A DNA stretch of 50,052 nt from JACDCA01 sp040881785. Its GTDB lineage: Bacteria > Acidobacteriota > Vicinamibacteria > Vicinamibacterales > 2-12-FULL-66-21. Both the position numbers and the translations under genes were made by a program. The stretch lies in contig JBBECO010000286.1 of NCBI GenBank assembly GCA_040881785.1, forward strand, positions 1 to 50,052. Reading direction: 5' to 3'. The notes beneath the pieces are model-generated. The model was not told the origin of the DNA. It saw nothing but the letters and a program-made list of their open reading frames with translations, and searched no databases. Below, in pieces: positions 34,319 to 42,706 of this stretch. Each line of letters opens with the position of its first letter. Position 1 is the first letter of the stretch.

Positions 34319-35413
34319 CTAAAGGCCGGGGCCTTTGGAAAGGGTGACGGACTTCAACTCAATACGCGTGACCGGCGTCTCGCCGTTTACCGGCGCCGAC
34401 TCGATGGCCTCGACGGCCGCCATCCCGTCGAGCACCCTGCCGAACGCCGTGTACTTTCCGTCGAGCGAGCTGCCGTCACCGGTGACGATGAAGAACGACG
34501 TGGACGCGCTCGCGGGGTCGTCGCCGCGCGCCATCGACACGATCCCCTTCACGTGCGTCGTGTCGTTGAACTCGGGCTGGAGCATCTGCACGAGCGTCTG
34601 CTGCTTCTCGGCGAGCGGGCCGCGGCTGTCGAGCGATCCGGTCTGAACCGCGAACCCGCGGACGACACGGTGGAACGCCATGCCATCGAACACGCCGGCC
34701 TGCGCGAGCCGGAGAAAATTGCGGACATGTTCCGGCGCCTTCTCGGGACTGAAGCCGAGGGTGATCGGCCCCGCACTCGTCTCGAGCACCGCGCGGTACT
34801 GCGCCAGCTCCTCCACCGGCTCGGTGGAAAACGGCACCGGTTCGGGCGGCGGCGTGTCGCGAATGGTGACGGAGATGATCTCGATCCGGCCGGTCGGAAC
34901 GCCATCCTTCGAGGCCTCCGCCTCGGAAATCTTCTGCACGACATCCAGGCCCTCGGATACGCGGCCGAAGATCGTGTACTTGCCCGTCAGCGCCGCCTGG
35001 TCCGTCACGCAGACGAAGAACTGCGAGCCCGCGCTGTCGGGCTTGCCCTCCTGGAGCACCGCGGCGACCGCTCCGCGCGTCATGGGCTCGCTCGAAAATT
35101 CCGCCTTCAGCTTGCCGAGTCCGCCCTTCCCGTAGTCCCTGGCCTTCGCCTTGTCCTTCGACAGCGGATCGCCCCCCTGGATGATGCCGTGTCGCACGAG
35201 GCGGTGGAACGTCGTGCCGTCGTACGCCCCCTCCCGCGCGAGCTTCATGAAGTAACCCACGTGATTGGGCGCCAGCTCGGGCTTCAGGTCGATGACGAAC
35301 TCACCCTCGGTCGTGTTAACCACCGCCTGCTTGTTCCCCATCTCCGCGGGCTCGAGCGGAGTGGTGAAGAAGCTCTGCAGGAGGAGCAGGAATACGAGCG
35401 ACATACCAGTCAT
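34319..35413 (-). CDS. exported peptidyl-prolyl isomerase with two cyclophilin domains
   Basis: A 364-residue protein with a short hydrophobic N-terminus (MSLVFLLLLQSFF) and two tandem cyclophilin-type domains. Domain 1 (about 28-190) has TTFHRLVRHGIIQGGDP with the catalytic Arg, SAGSQFFVCVTD and GKYTIFGRV. Domain 2 (about 208-355) has MAFHRVVRGFAVQTGS and STSFFIVTG; the Gln of the QFF motif is Ser in this second domain, so its isomerase activity may be weak. It would help fold proteins in the periplasm. Confidence 0.88.
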   Translation of the reverse strand: MTGMSLVFLLLLQSFFTTPLEPAEMGNKQAVVNTTEGEFVIDLKPELAPNHVGYFMKLAREGAYDGTTFHRLVRHGIIQGGDPLSKDKAKARDYGKGGLGKLKAEFSSEPMTRGAVAAVLQEGKPDSAGSQFFVCVTDQAALTGKYTIFGRVSEGLDVVQKISEAEASKDGVPTGRIEIISVTIRDTPPPEPVPFSTEPVEELAQYRAVLETSAGPITLGFSPEKAPEHVRNFLRLAQAGVFDGMAFHRVVRGFAVQTGSLDSRGPLAEKQQTLVQMLQPEFNDTTHVKGIVSMARGDDPASASTSFFIVTGDGSSLDGKYTAFGRVLDGMAAVEAIESAPVNGETPVTRIELKSVTLSKGPGL

Positions 35414-35438
35414 TTAACACGGAGCCGCGCTTCGCGCG

Positions 35439-35470
35439 GATGGGAAATGGAAAATGGGAGATGGTAAAGG
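35439..35470. repeat. low-complexity A/G-rich repeat between cyclophilin and permease genes
   Basis: The 60-nt gap contains tgggaaatggaaaatgggag followed by atggtaaagg, repeated gga(a)atgg units. It resembles 25084-25111. It lies just after the stop codon of the permease gene on the minus strand. Confidence 0.6.
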
Positions 35471-35473
35471 TAC

Positions 35474-36748
35474 TTATTCGTAGTGCAGCGCGGTCACCGG
35501 ATCCAGGCGCGACGCGCGGACGGCGGGATACAGCCCGAACACCAGCCCGATCCCCACCGACACCACGAACGCCAGCACGATCGAGCTCGTCGTCACGATC
35601 GTGGACCAGCCGGCGAGCTCGCCGATGAGCTGCGAGAGACCCACGCCGACGACGATGCCCAGGAGGCCGCCGGCGAGCGAGATGATCGTGGTCTCCAGCA
35701 GGAACTGGCGGACGACGTCTTTGCGGCGCGCGCCGATGGCGCGGCGGATGCCGATTTCCCGCGTGCGCTCCATGACGCTCGCGAGCATGATGTTCATGAT
35801 CCCGATGCCGCCGACGAGCAGCGAGATCGACGCGATCGCGACCATGACCATCTCGAAGATGCGCTGCGTGCGCCGCTGCTCGGCGAGCAGCTCCGCCGGC
35901 GAGACGATCGTGAAGTCGCCGGCTTCGCGGTGCGAGACGTTGAGCAGGCCGCGCAGCAACGCAGCCGCCCCCGTGATGTCGGCCTGCGGCTGCATCTGGA
36001 GGTAGATGCCGTCGATCTCGTCCTTCATCCGCGTCTGGCCGTCTTCGAGACGGAAGATCGCGGAATAGAGCGGGACGTAAATGAGGTTGTTGCGGTCCTG
36101 CGCGGGGAGGCCCGCCACGTCGGTCTGCACGGTGAGCTGCGGTCCGGCGATGCCGATCACCTGGAACCACTGCTCGTTGACCTTCACGTGCCGCCCGATC
36201 GGGTCGTCGGCGCCGAAGAGCGACGCGGCGGCCGCTTCGCCGAGGACGGCCACCGGCGCGGCAGCCTCGGTCTCCCCCTCGTCGAAAAAGCGCCCGGCGA
36301 CGACCTGCAGGTTGGCGATGGGGATGTAGCCCGGCGTCACGCCGTACACGATCGGCGCGTCAGATTGTGGACGCGGTGAGAGTTTCGACGGCGTGAAGCG
36401 CTTCCGAGCGCTCGCGGCCGTGATCCCCTCGAGATTCGCCTCGATCATCCGGAAGTCGCGGAAGCTGAGCCCGGCCGAGAGCTTGCGGACCTTCTGGAGC
36501 GTCTGCTGGTCGGCCGACTCGCGCGCCTCGACGATCAGGTTGCGGACGCCGAGCTGCTCGATGAACGCCATCACTTCCTGCTGCGCGCCGGCGCCGATCG
36601 ACAGCATGGCGACGACGGCCGCCACACCGAAGATCATGCCGAGCATGGTGAGCAGCGACCGCAGCTTGTGCGCGCGCAGGTTCTCGAAGCCCAGGCGGAG
36701 GTCCGGCAGAAAGTCGGACGTCGTCCCGGTGATGCGCGGGGCCTTCAC
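35474..36748 (-). CDS. ABC transporter permease, MacB/FtsX type
   Basis: A 424-residue permease without an ATPase domain. It has an N-terminal transmembrane helix after ENLRAHKLRSLLTMLGMIFGVAAVVAML, a large periplasmic MacB_PCD-like domain (about 50-290), and three C-terminal helices of the FtsX type (IFEMVMVAIASISLLVGGIGIMNIMLAS, MERTREIGIRRAIGARRKDV). The start is GTG, overlapping the stop of the upstream adaptor gene (GTGA). With the adaptors it would form a MacAB-like tripartite efflux or export pump. The partner ATPase is not in this operon within the window. Confidence 0.92.
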   Translation of the reverse strand: MKAPRITGTTSDFLPDLRLGFENLRAHKLRSLLTMLGMIFGVAAVVAMLSIGAGAQQEVMAFIEQLGVRNLIVEARESADQQTLQKVRKLSAGLSFRDFRMIEANLEGITAASARKRFTPSKLSPRPQSDAPIVYGVTPGYIPIANLQVVAGRFFDEGETEAAAPVAVLGEAAAASLFGADDPIGRHVKVNEQWFQVIGIAGPQLTVQTDVAGLPAQDRNNLIYVPLYSAIFRLEDGQTRMKDEIDGIYLQMQPQADITGAAALLRGLLNVSHREAGDFTIVSPAELLAEQRRTQRIFEMVMVAIASISLLVGGIGIMNIMLASVMERTREIGIRRAIGARRKDVVRQFLLETTIISLAGGLLGIVVGVGLSQLIGELAGWSTIVTTSSIVLAFVVSVGIGLVFGLYPAVRASRLDPVTALHYE

Positions 36749-38052
36749 TTGCTCCCTCCGGCGGGGAGCGGCGAGGTGGACGCCGCGCTCGACGGGCTCG
36801 CCACAGCCGTCGGATCGATCATGGCGATCTCGAGATTTTCGTCCAGCCCTTCGAGGGCGATCCGGCTTTCCGTCCGCTGCATCACCTTGACGTCGCGCGG
36901 CTCGAAGCGGTCACCGACTTTCACGAAGACGTGGTTCTTGCCGTTCTTCTCGAAGACCGCCTGGCGCGGCACGTGCAGCACGCCGGCGATCTCTTTCCCC
37001 TCGATGAACAGCCGCGCCGACGACCCCGCCCTGAGCTGCGGGTCGGGCGTCTCGAACTGGAAGGTCACGTCGAAGAGGCGCGAGATGCTGGTCGTCGGCT
37101 CGAAGAACGTGCCGCGGCTGGCCTGCCCCGACAGGGCGCCGACCTTCGCCTTGAAGGTGCGTCCGGGCAGCGAGTCGATCGAGACCTCGGCGAGCTGGCC
37201 TTCGACGAGGTTGCCGCGGTCGGTTTCGTCGATCTTCGCCCGCAGCTCCATCCGCCCGGCTTCGATCAGATCGAGCACGGGCCGGCCGGCAAACACCGAA
37301 TCCCCTTCCCGGTACTCCGGCAGCGTCATGCCGGAGAAGAACATGCCACCCGAGGCATCCATGTTCTCCTTCACGGAGACGACCCCGTCGACCGGCGCCT
37401 TCAGCACGAGGCTGTCGATCACCTGCTGCGCGCGCTGCATGGCCATACGCGCCTTGGTCAGTTTTTCCTGGACGACGAGCATGGAGGCGCCGCTGGTCTC
37501 CGACCTCGACGTGATATCGGCTTCGAGCTGCGCGAGACGCCGCTTGGCTTCCTCGAACGACAGAAGGTTCTTCTGCGCGTCGATGGGCGAGATGAACTCG
37601 TTGCCGGCCGCGTCGAGCTCCGCCCGGCGGACGTCGAAGCGCGCGGTCAGGAGGTCGACGGCGTCCTGCGCGATCTGGACCTCGCGGTCCGCCTTCATCT
37701 TCACGATTTCCTGCTCGGCCTCGGCGAGGTCCGTGCGGGCCTGCTCGAGCGCATAGAACTGGTCGGCCGGGTCGAACTCCATCACGAGGTCGCCCGCCTT
37801 CACGGACATGCCTGTGGAGACCATGCGGACGATGCGGAGCATGCCGCCGACGGGAGGCGTGACCATCGCGATCGTCCGTCCGGCGCGCAGTTCGCCGGTC
37901 GCGTGCACGTTGAGTTTCAGCGAGCCGCGAACCACCCGGGCGGTGGGAACGCCGTTCGAGCGCTCCGGGAGGCGCGGCACGGCGATCATCACCGCGGCGC
38001 CCACACCGATGGCCGCCAGCAGGAGTGCGGACCACACCACTCGACGTTTCAT
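36745..38052 (-). CDS. HlyD/RND-type periplasmic adaptor protein
   Basis: A 435-residue membrane-fusion adaptor: an N-terminal anchor (VVWSALLLAAIGVGAAVMIAV), a lipoyl half (HATGELRAGRTIAMVTPPVGG), a long coiled-coil hairpin (about 110-230, rich in E/Q/A), the second lipoyl half, and beta-barrel and membrane-proximal domains (SGVVHVPRQAVFEKNGKNHV-like end, GVLHVPRQAVFEKNGKNHV). It joins an inner-membrane pump to an outer-membrane channel. ATG overlaps the stop of the upstream adaptor gene (ATGA), and its stop overlaps the permease start. Confidence 0.9.
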   Translation of the reverse strand: MKRRVVWSALLLAAIGVGAAVMIAVPRLPERSNGVPTARVVRGSLKLNVHATGELRAGRTIAMVTPPVGGMLRIVRMVSTGMSVKAGDLVMEFDPADQFYALEQARTDLAEAEQEIVKMKADREVQIAQDAVDLLTARFDVRRAELDAAGNEFISPIDAQKNLLSFEEAKRRLAQLEADITSRSETSGASMLVVQEKLTKARMAMQRAQQVIDSLVLKAPVDGVVSVKENMDASGGMFFSGMTLPEYREGDSVFAGRPVLDLIEAGRMELRAKIDETDRGNLVEGQLAEVSIDSLPGRTFKAKVGALSGQASRGTFFEPTTSISRLFDVTFQFETPDPQLRAGSSARLFIEGKEIAGVLHVPRQAVFEKNGKNHVFVKVGDRFEPRDVKVMQRTESRIALEGLDENLEIAMIDPTAVASPSSAASTSPLPAGGSK

Positions 38053-39323
38053 TCCGGCCTCCTGATCAACTCGGCGGCCGGACGCCGGGTGGCGATGCGA
38101 TCGCCGGGCTCGATGCCGGAGGCGACCACGGTCTGTTCCTTGCCGCGGCGCGAGACCTCGATGCGCTGCTCCCGGAATTTCGATCCGTCCAGTTGGTAGA
38201 CGACCGGTGATCCGTCCTTCTGGAACACCGACTCGGTCGGCACGAGCACGACATCAGGGATGCGGTCGGTGGCGATGCGCGCCACGGCGGTCATGCCTGG
38301 ACGGATGGCCGGGTCCACGTCGAGCAGCACGAGTCCCAGATCGAATTCCTTCGGCGGCGGCCAGCCGGACCTGAAATCCACGCGGGCCAACAGCGAGATC
38401 CTGTCGATCCGCGCCTTGAACTCCTTGCCCGGGACGGCTTCGATCTTCACGATCGCATCCTGGCCGGGGCTCAGCCGTCCGCGGTCGGCTTCGTCGAGCC
38501 GTGCCTCGAGATGGACAGAGGAGAGATCGGGTAGCTCGAGGACGTTCGCGCCCGGCCATGCGCGATCCCCCTGGCGGAACTCCTGCTGACCGCCGCTGAA
38601 CATGTTGCCCGACCGCGGGTTCGGGAGCACGTTGATCATGCCGGCGGCCGGCGCCCGGAGCTCGAGGTTCTGCAGGCCGCGCTGCGCGCGCTCGACGTCG
38701 GCGAGCGCCTTCTCGCGCTTGCGCCGCCGCGACGCGAGGCTCGCTTCGGCGCCCGCGGCGTCGGACGTGATTTTCGCTTCGATCTCTTTCAGCGCCTGCT
38801 CGGCGTCGCCGACCGCCAGCTTCGCCTGCTCGAGCTGAATCCGGGGAATCGAGTCCCCCTTCTGCACCTCGAGCTTCGCGCGCTGCAGGTCGTACTGCGC
38901 TTTCATCAGCGCCGTCGCGTTCTGCTCGGTGGTGATCCTGGCCTGCGCGCGCGCCTGGTCGATCTCGGCATCAGCCTGGCGCAGCTCGGACTGTTTCTCC
39001 TGGATCGTGCGCTGCAGGGTCGAGCCGTCGAACTGCACGACGACGTCGCCCGGCTTGACGATGGTGCCGCTCTTCGCGAGCTTGATGATCTGCAGCTCGC
39101 CGGACTGCAGCGGCGACGACAGGACAAGGGACTTCACGGGACGGATCTCGCCGCGGATCTCCAGCATGTCCACGAAATCGCCGCGCGTCACGCCGGTCAT
39201 GGGGACGTCCGGCTCGGAACCGCGCCCGACGCTGACGAAGATCCCCGTCACCGCGATCACCGCGATGACGAGTGTGACCACGGCGTTGCGAGGACGGCGC
39301 AGGAGCGTGCTCAGGCGTTTCAC
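38049..39323 (-). CDS. HlyD/RND-type periplasmic adaptor protein
   Basis: A 424-residue adaptor paralogous to its neighbours, with an N-terminal anchor (NAVVTLVIAVIAVTGIFVSV), a long coiled-coil hairpin (QEKQSELRQADAEIDQARAQ and following), and C-terminal barrel domains (PDVVLVPTESVFQKDGSPVV). The start is GTG at 39323, preceded by agagg; the open frame upstream is antisense-like Arg-rich and overlaps the preceding gene. The gap to the preceding adaptor stop is 5 nt, and its own stop overlaps the next start (ATGA). Confidence 0.88.
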   Translation of the reverse strand: MKRLSTLLRRPRNAVVTLVIAVIAVTGIFVSVGRGSEPDVPMTGVTRGDFVDMLEIRGEIRPVKSLVLSSPLQSGELQIIKLAKSGTIVKPGDVVVQFDGSTLQRTIQEKQSELRQADAEIDQARAQARITTEQNATALMKAQYDLQRAKLEVQKGDSIPRIQLEQAKLAVGDAEQALKEIEAKITSDAAGAEASLASRRRKREKALADVERAQRGLQNLELRAPAAGMINVLPNPRSGNMFSGGQQEFRQGDRAWPGANVLELPDLSSVHLEARLDEADRGRLSPGQDAIVKIEAVPGKEFKARIDRISLLARVDFRSGWPPPKEFDLGLVLLDVDPAIRPGMTAVARIATDRIPDVVLVPTESVFQKDGSPVVYQLDGSKFREQRIEVSRRGKEQTVVASGIEPGDRIATRRPAAELIRRPE

Positions 39324-39328
39324 CGGGA

Positions 39329-40591
39329 TTACCTCTCGGCCCGTGCAGCGATGTGGCGCTCGACGACCGCTCCGTCTTCGAGGCCCGCCGTGACGACGGC
39401 CTCGTGCGCGCTCAGCGCGCCGAGCGTGACCTCGCGGGTGGCAAAGCCGCTGCCCTGCCGCACGCGCACGGTCGCCTTCGAGCCGTCCACACGGACGGCA
39501 TCGCGCGGCACGACGATCGAGGCCGGCTGGCGCGAGATCTCCACGTCCACCGACGCCGTGAGGTCCGGCATCAGCTTCTCGTGCGCGCGGTCCACGTCCG
39601 CCAGCATGATGAAATAGCGCATCTTCGGCGAGAGCCCCGACGTGACCGCCAGCGGGGAGATCTGCGTGACCTTGCCGCCGAACGACAGCTCGGGATACGC
39701 GTCGAGCCCCACCCGCACCGGCTGGCCCGGACGCAGGTCGATGATGTCGGCCTGATTGACCCGCACGCGGACGCGCATGCGTTCCGGATTGACGATGTCG
39801 ACGACCGGCACGCCGGCGCGGATTTCTTCGCCTTCGAGGATCTCTGCCTGGCCGCCCGACTTCCACATCGAGCGGATGACCGCCAGGCCGCCGATCGGCG
39901 ACCGCACTTCCATCTTCGCCGCGTTCGTCTCGGCCATCTTCATGGCGTTCAGCGCCTTGTCGCGCCGGATCTCGAGGATCCGCAGATCGGCCTGCGCAGC
40001 CTTGCGTTTGAGCTCGAGGGTCTTTCGCAACTGCTCGAGACGGGCCTTGGCCTGTTCGAGCATCTGCGTGTTGCGCTCCGCCTGGATCTTCGGGATCAGC
40101 TCGTTCTTCGCCATCTCGAGCTCGGCGCGGCCGACCGCGCTGACCGCATGGCTGATCTCGCTGGTGTCACGCGCGACCGCGGTGTTCTCTTCCGCCTCGC
40201 GCTTGCGGATCTGGTGCTCGAGATCGTTCAACTCGGCGCGGCGGTCGAGGGCATTCGACAGCTGCACCTGGCGGTCGAACTCGACGAGCAGGTCTCCCGG
40301 CCGCACCATCTGCCCGGCCTTCACCAGGTGCGTGATCACGAGCGACGAGGTATTTGGACCGGCGATGCGCGGGGCCGCGATGGTCGTCGACTGCACGGCT
40401 TCGACCGTGCCGCTCAATCGGAGCGACCGCACGAAGTCGCGTGTCGCCACGGTGTACGTGGCCTCGCGACGGCCCGCACCCTGGGCGGGCTGCGGACCGC
40501 GGGCGGACGACATCGTCACGACGACGCCAGCGGCAAGGACGAAGAGGACCCCCGCGGGCACACTCCATCGCCGGATCTTCTGAGGGTCCAT
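39329..40591 (-). CDS. HlyD/RND-type periplasmic adaptor protein
   Basis: A 420-residue adaptor, first gene of the operon, with a single N-terminal helix (VPAGVLFVLAAGVVVTM), a lipoyl half, a coiled-coil hairpin (EHQIRKREAEENTAVARD; ERNTQMLEQAKARLEQLRKT) and C-terminal beta domains (PASIVVPRDAVRVDGSKATV). Divergent from the coiled-coil secreted protein gene at 40749. The order is adaptor-adaptor-adaptor-permease. Confidence 0.88.
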   Translation of the reverse strand: MDPQKIRRWSVPAGVLFVLAAGVVVTMSSARGPQPAQGAGRREATYTVATRDFVRSLRLSGTVEAVQSTTIAAPRIAGPNTSSLVITHLVKAGQMVRPGDLLVEFDRQVQLSNALDRRAELNDLEHQIRKREAEENTAVARDTSEISHAVSAVGRAELEMAKNELIPKIQAERNTQMLEQAKARLEQLRKTLELKRKAAQADLRILEIRRDKALNAMKMAETNAAKMEVRSPIGGLAVIRSMWKSGGQAEILEGEEIRAGVPVVDIVNPERMRVRVRVNQADIIDLRPGQPVRVGLDAYPELSFGGKVTQISPLAVTSGLSPKMRYFIMLADVDRAHEKLMPDLTASVDVEISRQPASIVVPRDAVRVDGSKATVRVRQGSGFATREVTLGALSAHEAVVTAGLEDGAVVERHIAARAER

Positions 40592-40728
40592 CTGGGCTCC
40601 GGGATATCAGACGGATCTTACCGCCGAATGGTTTGTCGAAATCAGCAGATCCACCGGCGTGTCAACGAGATAGAGACGATCACCGTCCGCTTCTGGGAAT
40701 CCGTGCCCGGGAACACGGTAGAATCGCT

Positions 40729-40744
40729 CCTCCATCCCTGGAGG
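40729..40744 (+). promoter_or_regulatory. hairpin that could cover the ribosome site of the 40749 gene
   Basis: cctcca (40729-40734) and tggagg (40739-40744) pair around a 4-nt loop. The second arm contains the Shine-Dalgarno ggagg placed 4 nt before the ATG at 40749. A TAGAAT -10 lies at 40719-40724, so the hairpin would lie close to the 5' end of the mRNA. Confidence 0.4.
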
Positions 40745-40748
40745 GGCC

Positions 40749-41372
40749 ATGTCGCACACCCGGTCGTTTCTACCTGCCCTGTTCGCCCTTGCATTCATCG
40801 CCGGCTCCACGGCGGACGTCGCCGCGCAAAAAACGCTCAGCGCCGACGAGAAGGAGCTGGCCGCCTACACCTTGACGATGCCGACGGTGCGGAAGATGGC
40901 GGCCGCCACGAAGGCGATCGCACAGGAGATGGCGCGCGATCCGAAGATGATGGAGCTCGAGAAGCTGAAAGCCCGCATGGATGTGCTCCAGCAGAAGGAC
41001 GAGCTCACGGAGGCCGAGGCCGCCGAGGTCGAAAAGCTTGTCGAGCGGATGGAGGCGCTCGAGGAGGAGATCGACAAGGCGGACATCGCGGACGACAATG
41101 CGACCCTGGCCGATATGGAGGCCACGCTCAAGAAACATCCCGCTGCGATGCGCGCCCTGGCGGCTGAGGGACTCGCCCCGCGGGAATACGCGCGCTGCAT
41201 GATGGCGCTGCTGCAGGCGGCGATGATCGAAGGCTTCTCGCAGGGCAAGGCCGATCTCACCAACCTTCCGGATGGCGTCAATCCGGCGAACGTCCGCTTC
41301 GTCCGCGAGCACAAGGTCGAGCTCGAAGCGCTCCAGAAGGAAATGGCCGGCATCGGGAAGAAAGATCGATAG
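40749..41372 (+). CDS. secreted coiled-coil protein of unknown function, paralogue 1
   Basis: A 207-residue protein with a signal peptide (MSHTRSFLPALFALAFIAGS, cut near VAAQ). The mature part is charged and helical: LTMPTVRKMAAATKAIA, LKARMDVLQQKDELTEAEAAE, KLVERMEALEEEID, then ALAAEGLAPREYARCMMALL and EGFSQGKADLTNLPDGVNP. No known family is recognised. The next gene encodes a clear paralogue, overlapping by one base (TAGTG). Divergent from the adaptor operon. Confidence 0.75.
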   Translation: MSHTRSFLPALFALAFIAGSTADVAAQKTLSADEKELAAYTLTMPTVRKMAAATKAIAQEMARDPKMMELEKLKARMDVLQQKDELTEAEAAEVEKLVERMEALEEEIDKADIADDNATLADMEATLKKHPAAMRALAAEGLAPREYARCMMALLQAAMIEGFSQGKADLTNLPDGVNPANVRFVREHKVELEALQKEMAGIGKKDR

Positions 41373-41998
41373 TGCCATCCTCCATGTCGCGTGTCCCTTG
41401 TCTGCTGCCGGCTCTGCTCGGATGCGCGCTGGCCGCCGCGCTCTGCGCCGATGCCGCCGCGCAAACACTCACGGCCGATCAGAAGGCGCTCGCGAGCTAT
41501 CGGCTGACGATGCCGACGGTGCGCAAGGTGGCGGCCGTCACACGGACGTTCGTGGATGAAGCCTCCCGCGATCCCAAGGTGATCGAGAGTCAGAAGCTGA
41601 AAGCCCGGCTCGACCTCCTCAAGGCGAAAGCGGCGCGCACCGAGGCCGACACCGCGGAGATGAAGACGCTCGTCGACCGCATCATGGCGCTCGAAGAAGA
41701 GATCGACAGCGTGGAGGATCTGCAGCGGGGCGACCAGAGCCTCGCCGAGATGGAGGCGCGGCTGAAGAAGCGTCCGGCGGTCATGCGGGCGCTGGCGCGC
41801 GAGGGGCTGACGTCGCGCGAATACGTCCGCTGCCTCATGGCGCTGTTCAAGGCGGCGCTCGTCGAAGGGTTCTCACAGGGGAAAGCCGACCTCGCGGCAC
41901 TGCCGCGTGGCATCAGCGCCGACCACATCCGCTTCATCCGTGAGAACAAGGCGGAACTCGACGCGCTCCAGAAGGAAATGACGCCGAAGAAGAAGTAG
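41372..41998 (+). CDS. secreted coiled-coil protein of unknown function, paralogue 2
   Basis: A 208-residue protein sharing with its neighbour LTMPTVRKVAAVTR, LKARLDLLKAK, LVDRIMALEEEID, LKKRPAVMRALAREGLTSRE and EGFSQGKADLAALPRGIS. A signal peptide covers about 30 residues. The start is GTG overlapping the stop of paralogue 1, or ATG at 41384. The central part is more divergent than the ends. A tandem duplication followed by separate change is the simplest reading. Confidence 0.75.
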   Translation: MPSSMSRVPCLLPALLGCALAAALCADAAAQTLTADQKALASYRLTMPTVRKVAAVTRTFVDEASRDPKVIESQKLKARLDLLKAKAARTEADTAEMKTLVDRIMALEEEIDSVEDLQRGDQSLAEMEARLKKRPAVMRALAREGLTSREYVRCLMALFKAALVEGFSQGKADLAALPRGISADHIRFIRENKAELDALQKEMTPKKK

Positions 41999-42000
41999 AC

Positions 42001-42048
42001 GGATCGGCAGATCGGTGGACCGGTAGATCGGTAGATCGGTAGATCGGT
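42001..42048. repeat. tandem 8-mers (agatcggt) between convergent genes
   Basis: Perfect and degenerate copies of agatcggt fill the gap after paralogue 2, with at least three exact units at the end. It lies just before the stop of the minus-strand DksA/TraR gene. No function is evident. Confidence 0.85.
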
Positions 42049-42062
42049 TCAGTGCCTGAGTC

Positions 42063-42395
42063 TCACGCCGCGCAGGCGACACAGAGCAGCGCCTCGGGTC
42101 GTGCGCGGAGGCGCACCTGGGCGATCGGTTCTTCGCAGCGCCGGCAGATGCCGTACGTGCCGTCGTCCATGGACGCCAGCGCCTGGGCGATCTGGCGCAG
42201 TTCCACCTGGTGATCCCGGCCGAGCGCCTGCCGCATCGACGTCGCCTGCATCGCGTCGAGCCGCGTCAGGCGGCCGATCGCGTTGTCGGGTGAGACCGGC
42301 GCCGTGCTGGCGTTGATGTGCTCGAGGGTCTGCCGGATCTCGGCGGCGCGCGCCTCCAGGCGCTCGCGCATCTCGGTCAGGAATGCCGCGTCCAT
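42063..42395 (-). CDS. TraR/DksA-family zinc-finger protein
   Basis: A 110-residue protein: MDAAFLTEMRERLEARAAEIR, a coiled-coil part, HQVELRQIAQALASMDDGTYG, then a four-cysteine zinc finger CRRC...CVAC. DksA relatives bind RNA polymerase through the secondary channel and modulate transcription. The frame extends to 42461, but that region is the promoter of the divergent mazEF genes; ATG at 42395 is preferred, without a strong ribosome site. Confidence 0.85.
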   Translation of the reverse strand: MDAAFLTEMRERLEARAAEIRQTLEHINASTAPVSPDNAIGRLTRLDAMQATSMRQALGRDHQVELRQIAQALASMDDGTYGICRRCEEPIAQVRLRARPEALLCVACAA

Positions 42396-42465
42396 GGGCC
42401 ATGATGCCACGTGTGCGCGCTGTCCCTCCGAGATGTGAAAGCGCCATACCGCATATTTCATGTGG

Positions 42466-42471
42466 TATACA
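42466..42471 (+). promoter_or_regulatory. -10 hexamer TATACA seven bases before the mazE start
   Basis: TATACA within the self-complementary region tgtggtatacata is followed by tatcaac and ATG at 42479. There is no Shine-Dalgarno, so a leaderless start is possible. The palindromic gtatac could be an antitoxin operator. Confidence 0.45.
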
Positions 42472-42478
42472 TATCAAC

Positions 42479-42706
42479 ATGAAGCCGGTACAGATCACAA
42501 TGGACGAGGCGCTGATTGACGCACTCGATCGCGATCCCCATGTCGTGGAGCGCGGACGCTCGGCGGTCGTGCGGGAAGCCGTGAAGGCATACCTGGCCCG
42601 GCGTCGCGACGAGACGATCGCGGACGCGTACAGGCGGGGCTACGAGGAAAGCCCGGCCACGGAGTTCGCCGATTGGGCGGCGCAGGGCGTATGGCCAGAA
42701 AAGTGA
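42479..42706 (+). CDS. ribbon-helix-helix antitoxin (MazE-like)
   Basis: A 75-residue protein: MKPVQITMDEALIDALDRDP and GRSAVVREAVKAYLARRRDE, a ribbon-helix-helix DNA-binding domain (CopG type), followed by an acidic tail AYRRGYEESPATEFADWAAQ that would wrap the toxin. The longer frame from 42383 overlaps the promoter and is not credible. The mazF-like toxin follows with overlap. Confidence 0.85.
   Translation: MKPVQITMDEALIDALDRDPHVVERGRSAVVREAVKAYLARRRDETIADAYRRGYEESPATEFADWAAQGVWPEK

Noticed and set aside
40607..40810. small minus-strand ORF between adaptor and coiled-coil genes
   Set aside because: It overlaps the promoter and signal peptide of the 40749 gene and has no ribosome site or motif.
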